Assembly (NCBI RefSeq): GCF_000335475.2 | Contig: NZ_ANAH02000013.1 | Coordinates: 124,001-188,000 of the forward strand | Reading direction: 5' to 3' | Source: Cystobacter fuscus DSM 2262 | Lineage (GTDB): Bacteria; Myxococcota; Myxococcia; Myxococcales; Myxococcaceae | DNA length: 64,000 nucleotides | The notes under the pieces: generated by a model | Seen by the model: the letters and a program-made list of their open reading frames with translations, nothing else | What the model was told of the DNA's origin: nothing | The model's database searches: none | Part shown: positions 44,410 to 53,162 of the stretch, in pieces | Numbering within the stretch: position 1 is the first letter of the stretch | Layout of the letters: each line of letters begins with the position of its first letter | Program-made: the position numbers and the translations under genes

Positions 44410-46646
44410 ATCCCCCTGTCTCCCAGACCGAACTCACGGAATGTGACCGCGAGCCCATCCACCTGTTGGGCGGCATCCAACCGCACGGCGCCCTGGTGGC
44501 CTTTTCCGAGCCGGACCTCACCCTGCGGGTGGTGAGCGCCAACATCGAGGCCTGGTTGGGACGGGCGCCCCAGGCCCTGCTGGGCCAGCCCCTGGCGGAG
44601 TTCCTCCACCCCACGTCGCTCGCCCTGCTCAACCGGGCCCTGTCCCAGCAGGGCCCCAGCGGCACCCTGCGCATCGAGGCCGCGGGGCACGCCTTCGTGG
44701 GGCTCCTGCACCGCAGCGATGGGCTGGCGGTGCTGGACCTGGAGCCCGTCAGCAGCGACTCCGGCGAGGAGGGGGCCCTGGTCATGGTGGATCAGATCCT
44801 CTCGCCCCTGACGCGGGCCAAGGGGCCGCGGGCGCTCCTGCAGGAGGTGGCGGGCGCGGTGCGCACGCTCTCCGGCTTCGATCGGGTGATGGTGTACCTC
44901 TTCGACGCCGACTGGCACGGCGAGGTGGTGGCCGAGAGCCGGGACCCGGAGATGGACAGCTTCATGGGGTTGCACTTCCCCGCGACCGACATCCCCGTGC
45001 AGGCCCGTGCCCTCTATGTCCGCAACACCCTGCGGCTCATCGCCGACGCGCGCGCGCGGCCCGTGCCGCTGGTGCCCGCGGTGCTCCCCGAGTTGGGGCG
45101 GCCCTTGGACCTGTCGGGCGCGGCCCTGCGCAGCGTGTCACCGGTGCACCTGGAGTACCTGGCCAACATGGGCGTGGGCGCGTCCATGTCCATCTCCCTG
45201 CTGCGCGAGGGCTCGCTGTGGGGCCTCATCGCATGCCATCACCGCACGCCCTTGAAGGTGCCGGCCGCCGCGCGCCGGGCGTGCGACGTGCTGGCCCGGC
45301 TGGTGTCGCTGCAACTGGCGTCCGAGGAGCGCGCCACGATGGCCGCCGAGATCGCCCGCCGGGCGCAATTCCAGACGCAGTTGATGGAGCGCCTGTCGGT
45401 GGACTCGAGCTCCCTGCCGGTGTCGCTCTCGCGCGAGGCGGACTCGGTGCTGGGGCTCACGGGCTCCACGGGCGCGACGCTCCTGCTCGGTGAGGCGCCC
45501 ATCCTCATGGGGGCCACGCCCACCCTGGACGAGGTGAAGGCCCTGGGCGAGTGGCTCGCCCGCCAGCCCTTCGAGGGCACCATCTTCCACACGGAGCGGC
45601 TCGGCCAGGTGTATGAACCCGCGCGGGCCTACCTGGACGTGGCCAGTGGCCTGCTCGCGGTGCGTCTGGATCCGAGCGCTCCCCGCTTCGTCATCTGGTT
45701 CCGTCCGGAAGTCACGCGCACCGTCACCTGGGCGGGCAATCCGCTCAAGCCCGCCGTCCAGGGCTCCGGCACCCAGCGGTTGCATCCGCGCGCCTCCTTC
45801 GAGGCCTGGCAGGAGACGGTGCAGGGGGCGAGCCTGCCATGGACACCGGAGGACCGGACCGCCGCCGCCGGACTGCGCGGGGCCCTGGTGGGCGTGTTGT
45901 TGCGCCACGCCGCCGCCCTCACGCGCTCCAACGCGGAGCTGGATGCCTTCGGTGGCACCGTGGCGCACGACCTCAAGGAGCCCCTGCGCGGCATCCAGCA
46001 GTACGTGAGCTTCCTCCTGGAGGACGTGGGGGAGGTCGTGGGCAGCGAGGGGCGCAAGCAGTTGGAGGAGGTGCGCTGGCTGGCCGGGCGCACCCAGGGG
46101 CAGATGGAGGCGCTCTTCGAGTACAGCCGGGTCGGGCGCGTGGAGCTGTCCTGGGGCCAGGCGGACATTCATGAAATCCTGGAGGACGTGTTGACCATCG
46201 TGTCGTCACGCATCCAGGAGAACCAGATCGAGGTGAGGGTCCCTCGCCGGCTCCCCGTGCTGGCGTGCGACCGGGTGCGCATCCACCAGGTCTGGTCCAA
46301 CCTGCTCACCAATGCGGCCAAGTATCACCAGGCAGGCAAGCCTCGCTGGGTGGAGGTCGGCTTCATCACCCCCGAGGAGCCCCTGTCCAACCCGACACGC
46401 CGACGGGCGGATGAGTACGTTTTCTACGTGCGCGACAACGGCATCGGTATTCCAGAGCGGTTCCACGAGACCATCTTCGAGATGTTCCGTCGCCTGCATC
46501 CCGCGCATGCGTACGGAGGAGGCAATGGGGCGGGATTGTCCATCGCGCGCCGGCTCATTCAATTGCATGGTGGCGATCTGTGGGTGGAATCCGCGCCCGG
46601 CCAGGGCTCCACCTTCTACTTCACCCTGGGCAAGGGGCCCGGATGA
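44406..46646 (+). CDS. bphP: Bacteriophytochrome histidine kinase
   Basis: The 746-residue protein has PAS-GAF-PHY photosensory domains and a HisKA/HATPase output. The biliverdin-binding Cys is at position 13 (TECDREPIHLLGG). The usual chromophore contacts are all present: Asp in FPATDIPVQAR, His in SPVHLEYLANMGVG, His in LIACHHRTP, and the PHY tongue PRxSF motif as HPRASFEAW. The phosphoacceptor is in VAHDLKEPLRGI, ATP-binding boxes are NLLTNAAKYH, VRDNGIGIPE and GGNGAGLSIARRL. It is a red/far-red light sensor kinase. Its 3' end overlaps the response regulator gene (ATGATG). Confidence 0.95.
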   Translation: MNPPVSQTELTECDREPIHLLGGIQPHGALVAFSEPDLTLRVVSANIEAWLGRAPQALLGQPLAEFLHPTSLALLNRALSQQGPSGTLRIEAAGHAFVGLLHRSDGLAVLDLEPVSSDSGEEGALVMVDQILSPLTRAKGPRALLQEVAGAVRTLSGFDRVMVYLFDADWHGEVVAESRDPEMDSFMGLHFPATDIPVQARALYVRNTLRLIADARARPVPLVPAVLPELGRPLDLSGAALRSVSPVHLEYLANMGVGASMSISLLREGSLWGLIACHHRTPLKVPAAARRACDVLARLVSLQLASEERATMAAEIARRAQFQTQLMERLSVDSSSLPVSLSREADSVLGLTGSTGATLLLGEAPILMGATPTLDEVKALGEWLARQPFEGTIFHTERLGQVYEPARAYLDVASGLLAVRLDPSAPRFVIWFRPEVTRTVTWAGNPLKPAVQGSGTQRLHPRASFEAWQETVQGASLPWTPEDRTAAAGLRGALVGVLLRHAAALTRSNAELDAFGGTVAHDLKEPLRGIQQYVSFLLEDVGEVVGSEGRKQLEEVRWLAGRTQGQMEALFEYSRVGRVELSWGQADIHEILEDVLTIVSSRIQENQIEVRVPRRLPVLACDRVRIHQVWSNLLTNAAKYHQAGKPRWVEVGFITPEEPLSNPTRRRADEYVFYVRDNGIGIPERFHETIFEMFRRLHPAHAYGGGNGAGLSIARRLIQLHGGDLWVESAPGQGSTFYFTLGKGPG

Positions 46647-47098
46647 TGGATGAGCTCAAACGGCCAGTGCTGCTCGTCGAGGACAGTGATCCCGACGCCG
46701 AAGCGTTGCAGCGCCTGTCGCGCAAGCTCTCGCTGTCGTGGCCCATCACTCGGGTGGCGGACGGAGAGTCGGCGCTCGACTATCTGTTCCATCGGGGCGC
46801 GTACGTGGATGCGCCCCGGCCCATGCTCGTCCTGTTGGACCTGCACCTGCCCGGAGTCGGAGGACGGGAGATCCTCTCCACGCTCAAGGCGGACGCCCAC
46901 CTGCGCTCCCTGCCCGTCATCATCTTCTCCAACTCCAAGCGCGTGGAGGACGTGGATGGTGCCTATGAACTGGGCGCCAACAGCTATCTCTTCAAGCCCA
47001 GCGGGCTCGAGGAACTCGAGGACGTCGTGAACGCCCTGCATCACTTCTGGTTCAATGTCGCGCGGCTTCCCGGGCTCGGAGGCTTGTCCCCGGGATGA
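46643..47098 (+). CDS. Single-domain response regulator (Rcp type)
   Basis: The ATG at 46643 overlaps the bphP stop. The 151-residue product is a stand-alone receiver of the RcpA class that partners phytochromes: acidic pocket VLLVEDSDPDAEALQ, phospho-Asp in LVLLDLHLPGVGG, Ser/Thr in VIIFSNSKRVEDV and Lys in LFKPSG. It has no output domain and presumably relays the light signal. Its stop overlaps the next start by 4 bases. Confidence 0.92.
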   Translation: MMDELKRPVLLVEDSDPDAEALQRLSRKLSLSWPITRVADGESALDYLFHRGAYVDAPRPMLVLLDLHLPGVGGREILSTLKADAHLRSLPVIIFSNSKRVEDVDGAYELGANSYLFKPSGLEELEDVVNALHHFWFNVARLPGLGGLSPG

Positions 47099-48276
47099 GT
47101 TTGCGCGTACTCCTTGTCGACGACAGCCTGGCGGATCAGCGGGCACTGCGGCGAGCCTTGGAGAAGGACACCGGGACGCGCTGGGAGGTGGAGCTCGCGG
47201 GCTCGGCCGAGGAGGCACTGGAGCGGCTCCACCACCCCCCGATGCCGGATGCCCTGGTGCTGGATTTCCACCTGCCGGGCATCGATGGCATCTCGCTGTT
47301 GCGGGGGCTCAAGGAGCGCTACGGCGAGCAGATGCCGGCGGTGATCGTCTTCACGGGCAGCGGCAACGAGCGCGTGGCGGTGGACGCGATGCGCGCGGGT
47401 GCCCATGACTACCTCCTCAAGGATGGTTTCTCCCCGGAGCGCCTGCGCCACAGCCTGCACAACGCGGTGGAGTCCATGCGCATGACGCGCGAGCTGGAGG
47501 AGCGGCGCCTGCGGGCGGAGGTCGCCGAGCAGGCGGCCCGGGCGGCGCTGGCGGTGCGCGACGAGTTCTTCGCCATCGCCACGCATGACCTCAAGGGCCC
47601 GCTGCAGAGCATCCTCCTGAGCACCCAGCTCCTGCGGCGCCAGCTCCCCCAGGAGGCGCAGACGCCGGGCGTGGAGGCGCGGCTGGCGCAGATCCTCCGG
47701 GGCACGCAGCGCATGAGCGAGCTCATCGACCACTTCCTCGCGGTGTCCAAGGGCGGCGAGCGGCCCCTGCATCGCGAGTCGGTGGACCTGCTCGCGCTGG
47801 TGCGCACCAAGGTGCGCGAGCTGGGGCCCCTGGCGGCCACGCACCCGGTGCAACTGCACGTGGAGGGCATGGACTTCCGGGGCCAGTGGGACGCGTCGAG
47901 CCTGGAGCGGGTGTTGGACAACCTGCTGGGCAACGCCGTGAAGTACTGCCCGCGCGGAGGCACCATCGACGTGTCGTTGAGCGAGGAGTCCTCCGGTCCG
48001 GAGGGCTGGGTGCGGCTGTGCGTGAGGGATCAGGGCATGGGCATCCCCGCGGAGGATCTGCCCCACATCTTCGAGCGCTTCCGCCGCGGCCGGAACGTGG
48101 CGCCGGCCATCTCCGGCAGCGGCGTGGGTCTGGCGAGCGCCTACCGGATGGTGATGATGCACGGAGGCACCCTCACCGTGGAGAGCGAGGAGGGACGGGG
48201 CTCGGCCTTCACCGTGCGCCTGCCCCGCGAGACGCTCGCGCGGGGGACGAGCCCCAATTCCGAGGCCCACCCCTGA
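47095..48276 (+). CDS. Receiver-histidine kinase hybrid
   Basis: The 393-residue protein begins with a receiver domain (VLLVDDSLADQ, phospho-Asp in ALVLDFHLPGIDG, Lys in YLLKDGFS), a helical linker, and a kinase core with His in FAIATHDLKGPLQS, N box NLLGNAVKYC, G1 VRDQGMGIPAED and G2 GSGVGLASAYRM. REC domains at the N-terminus of a kinase let it be controlled by phosphotransfer. As the fourth gene of the overlapping phytochrome operon it is probably the next step of the light relay. Confidence 0.92.
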   Translation: MSLRVLLVDDSLADQRALRRALEKDTGTRWEVELAGSAEEALERLHHPPMPDALVLDFHLPGIDGISLLRGLKERYGEQMPAVIVFTGSGNERVAVDAMRAGAHDYLLKDGFSPERLRHSLHNAVESMRMTRELEERRLRAEVAEQAARAALAVRDEFFAIATHDLKGPLQSILLSTQLLRRQLPQEAQTPGVEARLAQILRGTQRMSELIDHFLAVSKGGERPLHRESVDLLALVRTKVRELGPLAATHPVQLHVEGMDFRGQWDASSLERVLDNLLGNAVKYCPRGGTIDVSLSEESSGPEGWVRLCVRDQGMGIPAEDLPHIFERFRRGRNVAPAISGSGVGLASAYRMVMMHGGTLTVESEEGRGSAFTVRLPRETLARGTSPNSEAHP

Positions 48277-48292
48277 GCCGCTCGGGCGCGCT

Positions 48293-48862
48293 TCAGGGCG
48301 AGGAGGGCAGGCTGCCGCGCAGCATGAAGAAGATGACCACGCCCGTCACGGACACGTAGAGCCAGATGGGCGCCAGCCACCGCGTCACCTTGCGGTGCTT
48401 CTCGAAGGCGTTGCGCCACGCGAAGTAGAAGGCCAGCAGCGCGCCCGGCACCACGGCGGTGGACAGCAGCACGTGGCTGGCCAGGATGAGCAGGTACACC
48501 ACCTTGAGCGCGCCGCCGCCCGCGTAGCGCGTGTCCCCGTGCACGTAGTGGTAGGCCAGGTAGCACACCAGGAAGAGCGACGAGGAAGCGAAGGCGGACA
48601 CCATGAGGTACTGGTGCGCGCGCCGGGCCTTCTGGCGGATGGCCACCCAGCCCGCGGTGAGGAACGCCGCCGCCAGCGCGTTGAGGCTCGCGTTCACCGC
48701 GGGCAGGAAGCGCAAGTCCACCCCTCCCACCGTGCCCCCTCGGCGGATGAGCAGCAGCCAGGCGAGGAACGCGAGCGCCGCGGTGGAGACCACCGCGGTG
48801 AAGATGTAGAAGGGACGATCGTTCTCCCCCCGCGACAGGGGGGCACCGGCGGCGTTGGACAT
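48293..48862 (-). CDS. DUF420 (CtaM-like) membrane protein
   Basis: The ATG at 48862 gives 189 residues with five membrane helices (FYIFTAVVSTAALAFLAWLL first). The pattern is that of DUF420 proteins, whose Bacillus member (CtaM) is needed for assembly of aa3-type cytochrome oxidases. Conserved histidines appear in RRAHQYLM and YLAYHYVHGD. It is divergent from the next operon; no oxidase genes are close. Confidence 0.85.
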   Translation of the reverse strand: MSNAAGAPLSRGENDRPFYIFTAVVSTAALAFLAWLLLIRRGGTVGGVDLRFLPAVNASLNALAAAFLTAGWVAIRQKARRAHQYLMVSAFASSSLFLVCYLAYHYVHGDTRYAGGGALKVVYLLILASHVLLSTAVVPGALLAFYFAWRNAFEKHRKVTRWLAPIWLYVSVTGVVIFFMLRGSLPSSP

Positions 48863-49019
48863 GGCTTGTCTTTTGACCCGGCCGCGCCCCCGATGCAACC
48901 GCACCGCGGGAGCGTGATTTTCCCGTCTAATAGGAAAAGGCCACTTGTTCAGTAGTTTGAATTCATGGCATAAAGACCAACCGCGGTTTTCCCCCACCCG
49001 CAGTCTCAAGGAGGTGCCC

Positions 49020-51071
49020 GTGCCCTTCGCACGCAGCGTCCTCGTCCCCCTGGCCGCCATACTGCTCCTCGGGCCAACGCCCGTTCTGGCCGAGGATGGG
49101 CCCGTGTGCGCGCCGGTCACGAAGCTTCCCCTGGAGCGCTACCTGCGCCAACTGTCATTGGATCTGCTCGGCCGCCCGCCCACCGTGGAGGAGTACGCGG
49201 CGGTGCGGACCAAGGGCGAGGTGTCGGTCGAGGACGTGCGCTCGATGATGAACTCGGAGGAGTTCTACACGCGCATGCGCGGCTATCACCGCGCGCTGCT
49301 CTGGAGCAACATCAACGGCAGCGTCAACAACAACACCAACTCGCGTCTGTATGGCAAGGGGGACGCGACGGAAGCCCTGTCCATGCGCGGCAACAGCAGC
49401 GTGTCGTTGCGCGGGGCCAATGGCATCGGTTGTGACAGTTACATCCCCCAGGACTCGTGCGCCACCGCCCCCCGGCAGGATCCGCACGCCGAGCCCACCA
49501 CGACCAAGGCCTGCTACGACGCGCGGGGCGTGCCGCTGCCGGTGAGCTGGGATTACGACACCACCTCCTATTACCAGTGCAGCCGGTTGGATCTGGTGCC
49601 CAACGCCGACCCGACCAAGGAGCCCGTCCCCGATCCAGCCATCAACTCGTGCGAGGCGGCGACGAAGAAGGCGAAGGATCCCCTGAATCCCAAGTACATG
49701 TACTTCTGCGACATGCGGCGGGTGGGCACCGCGCTGGTGCCGCACCTGTGCAAGCCGCACCCGGACAAGACGTCCACGTCCGCGCTCACCGTGGAGGCGA
49801 CGGACTCCTCGGGCAAGGTGGTGTCCTTCAAGCATGCCAATCCGAGCGACACCACCACGCTCACCCAGCTGGACCGGTGCACGCTGACGATGAATCCGCG
49901 CAACGGCGTGGAGGGCACCTACGTCCCGCAGCGCGGGTGCTTCCAGCGCGAGGGGTACGTGACGCGGCCCGCGCCCTTCTGGAACCTCGGTGGGCCGGAG
50001 GTGCGCATCTGCGCCATCGAGGCGCAGGAGCGCTCGGTCAACCCCTGGACGCTCGAGTCGTGCACGACGGCGCGCTTCAATGGTGACCGCAGCTGTGGGT
50101 GTGGCGAGAAGATGCGCCGCTGCGAGGACTCGGCGACCGCCACCACCGCCGCCGTCACCCACTCCTCCCGCGTGTCGGCGATCAACACCGAGCCCGAGCT
50201 CATCGCCGACGCGGTGTTGCGCAACGACGAGCCCTATTTCAACATCCTCACCACGCGCCGCTCCTTCGTGAACGGCCCCCTGTCCGAGCTGTACCGCGAT
50301 CCCCAGCAGGGCGTGGGTGTCTTCTCCCTGTCCTCACCCGCTCCCGCCGAGTCGATGCCGATGCTGCCGTTCGCGGACGCGAACACGTGGCGCGAGTACG
50401 TGCGCGGCCCCCAGCACTCGGGCGTGCTCACCACGCCGGCCTGGCTCTACCGCTTCCCCACCCAGCGCGCGCGCGTCAACCACTTCTACTCGGCCTTCCT
50501 GTGCAAGGCGTTCGTGCCCTCCAACAACCGCCCGCCCGCGGCCGAGGACGCGTGCAACCGCGACAACAACCTCGCCACGCGCTGCGCCTGCAAGGACTGC
50601 CACGCCACCATCGAGCCCACGGGCGCGCACTGGGGCCGCTTCGCCGAGCGCGCCGCGCTCTACCTGGAGCCCTCTCGCTTTCCCCGCTTCGATCCCAAGT
50701 GCTACGACTGCGCCCTCGCGGGCAACACCTCCTGCGGTGGCGAGTGCTCCCAGTACGTGATGCAGGCCTATGACGAGGAGGGCGCGCGCTCGCTCGGCAC
50801 GCTCACCTCGTTCCTCTACCGCAACGCCGCCGAGGAGCAGAACATCGAGGGGGGGCCCCAGCTGCTCGTGCAGCGCCTCTTGCAGGGCGGGGACCTGGAG
50901 CGCTGCGCGGTGCGGCGCATCTGGGAGGAGTTCCTCGGCCGCCCCATGTCGTCGCAGGAGCAGGCGCTCTATCTCGAGCGGTTCTCCGCGGACTTCGCCG
51001 CCGACAACCACCGTCTCAAGGGTCTCATCGAGCGTCTGATGCTGTCGGACGCCTACCGGAGGATCGACTGA
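49020..51071 (+). CDS. DUF1588/DUF1592-like exported protein with CxxCH heme site
   Basis: The GTG at 49020 has an AAGGAGG ribosome site five bases upstream. The 683-residue product has a signal peptide (ends PVLAED). The N-terminal RYLRQLSLDLLGRPPTVEEY resembles DUF1549/DUF1592, CACKDCHATIEPTGAHWGRF resembles DUF1588 with a CxxCH heme site, and the C-terminal FLGRPMSSQEQALYLERF resembles DUF1585. These domains are typical of planctomycete cytochrome proteins. Many cysteines occur in the middle part. It is the first of five co-directional exported genes. Confidence 0.72.
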   Translation: MPFARSVLVPLAAILLLGPTPVLAEDGPVCAPVTKLPLERYLRQLSLDLLGRPPTVEEYAAVRTKGEVSVEDVRSMMNSEEFYTRMRGYHRALLWSNINGSVNNNTNSRLYGKGDATEALSMRGNSSVSLRGANGIGCDSYIPQDSCATAPRQDPHAEPTTTKACYDARGVPLPVSWDYDTTSYYQCSRLDLVPNADPTKEPVPDPAINSCEAATKKAKDPLNPKYMYFCDMRRVGTALVPHLCKPHPDKTSTSALTVEATDSSGKVVSFKHANPSDTTTLTQLDRCTLTMNPRNGVEGTYVPQRGCFQREGYVTRPAPFWNLGGPEVRICAIEAQERSVNPWTLESCTTARFNGDRSCGCGEKMRRCEDSATATTAAVTHSSRVSAINTEPELIADAVLRNDEPYFNILTTRRSFVNGPLSELYRDPQQGVGVFSLSSPAPAESMPMLPFADANTWREYVRGPQHSGVLTTPAWLYRFPTQRARVNHFYSAFLCKAFVPSNNRPPAAEDACNRDNNLATRCACKDCHATIEPTGAHWGRFAERAALYLEPSRFPRFDPKCYDCALAGNTSCGGECSQYVMQAYDEEGARSLGTLTSFLYRNAAEEQNIEGGPQLLVQRLLQGGDLERCAVRRIWEEFLGRPMSSQEQALYLERFSADFAADNHRLKGLIERLMLSDAYRRID

Positions 51072-51739
51072 TGCGCCGCCTGCTCCTGCTCGCGCTCGTC
51101 GCGCTCGGCACCGCCGCGTGTGACCAGAGCGGTTCCCCTGGCACGCTCACCCCCGTGGACGTCCAAGAGCCCCCCGATGACGGCCTCCATGGCAACGGCG
51201 GCGTGGTTCCCCTGCCGGATCCGGAGCAACAGGACGGCCGCGTGGGACGCTCCGCGCGCCGCCTCACCGTGGATCAGCTCGGCGCCTCCATCCAGACGGC
51301 GCTGGGACAGCCCTGGTCGAAGCTCAACAGCCGGGCGGCATCCCTGGGCCGCGCGGACTTCGCGCTCGTCAACGCGGAGAGCACCGAGGCCAACCTCGTG
51401 TTCGCCAAGTTCCTCGAGGACGGGGCGCGCGAGGTGTGCGTGGCCCGGGCGGGCGCGGACCTGAAGCTGACCGTGGCGAAGGATCGGGTGCTCGCCCGCA
51501 CGCTGCCCGATGGCACCGTGGGCGACCTGCGCAAGCTCACCGACGCCCAGGTGCGCGAGCTGCTCGTGTACCTGTCCACCCGCTTCTGGGGCTCGCCGTT
51601 GCATGACGAGGAGCTGACGCGCTGGGCGGGCTTCTTCACCAAGGCGGCCGCTCGCGCCGAGACGATCAAGAAGCGGGATCAAGCCCTCGCGGCCCTCTGC
51701 ATCGGTCTGATGACCGACTCCCGCTTCCTCACCTACTGA
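51071..51739 (+). CDS. Lipoprotein of the DUF1501 operon
   Basis: The ATG at 51071 shares a base with the previous stop. The 222-residue product has a lipobox (LVALGTAAC), a disordered acidic linker and a helical domain (RRLTVDQLGASIQTALG, VRELLVYLSTRFWGSPLH). The latter resembles DUF1587/DUF1592-like fragments found with DUF1501. No catalytic motif was seen. Confidence 0.65.
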   Translation: MRRLLLLALVALGTAACDQSGSPGTLTPVDVQEPPDDGLHGNGGVVPLPDPEQQDGRVGRSARRLTVDQLGASIQTALGQPWSKLNSRAASLGRADFALVNAESTEANLVFAKFLEDGAREVCVARAGADLKLTVAKDRVLARTLPDGTVGDLRKLTDAQVRELLVYLSTRFWGSPLHDEELTRWAGFFTKAAARAETIKKRDQALAALCIGLMTDSRFLTY

Positions 51740-51760
51740 CCGCTCCGGGGAGACGCACCA

Positions 51761-53158
51761 ATGAAGAAGAACCACGACACGTCCGCCGGACGCCGCACCT
51801 TTCTCAAGGCCGCCGCGGGCTTCATGGGCACCACCCTGTTCGGGAGCACGCCCTTCCGCGCCTTCGCGCAGAGCACCTCGCTCAAGCCCTCTGATCGCTG
51901 CTTCGTCTTCGTCTACTTCGATGGTGGGTGGGACCAGCTGCTCGCCTTCGATCCGAGGGATCCCAACGTCTTCACGCCGGACCGGGTCTCCCAGACGCGC
52001 ATCCAGCCGGGCTACAGCTTCACCGATCCGAGCATCCCCACCCGGCCCATCGTGCCGGGCAAGCGCCCGGGCGCCGCCCTCTCCAACATCACCTTCGGTC
52101 CGGCGGTGGGCGCCCTGGCGGACCACTACGATCTCATGACGGTGGTGCGGGGCATCAACATGACCACGCTCGCGCATGAGGAGGGCAGGCGCTACTTCAT
52201 CACCGGCAAGCGTCCCATCGGTGCCGCGGCGCGGGGCTCGTCCACGGCCACCGAGGTGGTGGGGCAGATGGCGCCCCCGGTGCCCATCCCCTCCATCGCC
52301 TACAACGTGGAGACGTACAACGACCGCTACCCGGGCTCCGCCAACGCGCTCAAGGTGAGCAAGTCGAGCGACCTGCTGCTCGCGCTCGCGCCCAGCCCCA
52401 CCCAGCTCGACAGCGAGCTGGAGAAGCAGCTCGTGGACTTCAGCGGCCAGCCCATCTCCTGCGAGGCGGCGGCCTATGGCGCCGGTGGGGTGGGCACCAT
52501 GTACTCGTCGAGCCGCGGCCAGATGCGGCAGGTCATCTCCAGCCGCCTGGACAACGCGTTCCGCTTCGAACAGAACACCGATGAGGCCAAGGCGGTGCGG
52601 CTCGCCTACAAACTGGGCGAGAGTGGTCCGTACGACGACGCGGCGGGACGCGCGGCGCTGGTGGCCACGGCGCTCAAGAAGGGCATCAGCCAGTGCGTGT
52701 CCATCAACCTGGCGGGGGGCCTGGACACCCACTTCGGCTCGCAGACGACGCATGCGCTCAACCTGCGCAAGGGCTTCGAGGCGCTCGCCCTGCTGGTGAA
52801 TGACCTGCGCAACACCCCGCACCCGTACAAGGCCGGCGACACCTTCATGGACCACACCACCATCCTGGTCTACTCGGAGTTCGCTCGCACGCCGCTGCTC
52901 AACGCCGCGTCCGGCCGCGACCACCATCTCACCAATAGCTGTCTGATGATGGGCGCGGGGCTCAAGCACAACACGGTGTTCGGGCGCAGCGGTGACATCG
53001 CCATGGCACCGGCCGTGGTGAACCTGGGCACCGGCGAGTCGGACCCCATCAACGGCCAGAACATCCTTCCTGATCACATCATCGCGACGGTGCTGGCGTC
53101 CGCCGGGCTGGACTACAGCATCACGCGTGTCGAGCCCCTGCGGTCCCTGTTGGCGTGA
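51761..53158 (+). CDS. DUF1501 family protein, Tat-exported
   Basis: The 465-residue protein starts with a Tat signal (GRRTFLKAAAGFMGTTLFG) and follows DUF1501 throughout: CFVFVYFDGGWDQLLAFDPR, VRGINMTTLAHEEGRRYFIT, INLAGGLDTHFGSQTTHALN and VYSEFARTPLLNAASGRDHH. DUF1501 belongs to the alkaline-phosphatase-like fold and commonly pairs with DUF1592/DUF1549 cytochrome-like proteins. Its reaction is not established. Tat export suggests a folded metal- or cofactor-containing protein. Confidence 0.88.
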   Translation: MKKNHDTSAGRRTFLKAAAGFMGTTLFGSTPFRAFAQSTSLKPSDRCFVFVYFDGGWDQLLAFDPRDPNVFTPDRVSQTRIQPGYSFTDPSIPTRPIVPGKRPGAALSNITFGPAVGALADHYDLMTVVRGINMTTLAHEEGRRYFITGKRPIGAAARGSSTATEVVGQMAPPVPIPSIAYNVETYNDRYPGSANALKVSKSSDLLLALAPSPTQLDSELEKQLVDFSGQPISCEAAAYGAGGVGTMYSSSRGQMRQVISSRLDNAFRFEQNTDEAKAVRLAYKLGESGPYDDAAGRAALVATALKKGISQCVSINLAGGLDTHFGSQTTHALNLRKGFEALALLVNDLRNTPHPYKAGDTFMDHTTILVYSEFARTPLLNAASGRDHHLTNSCLMMGAGLKHNTVFGRSGDIAMAPAVVNLGTGESDPINGQNILPDHIIATVLASAGLDYSITRVEPLRSLLA

Positions 53159-53162
53159 CGTG

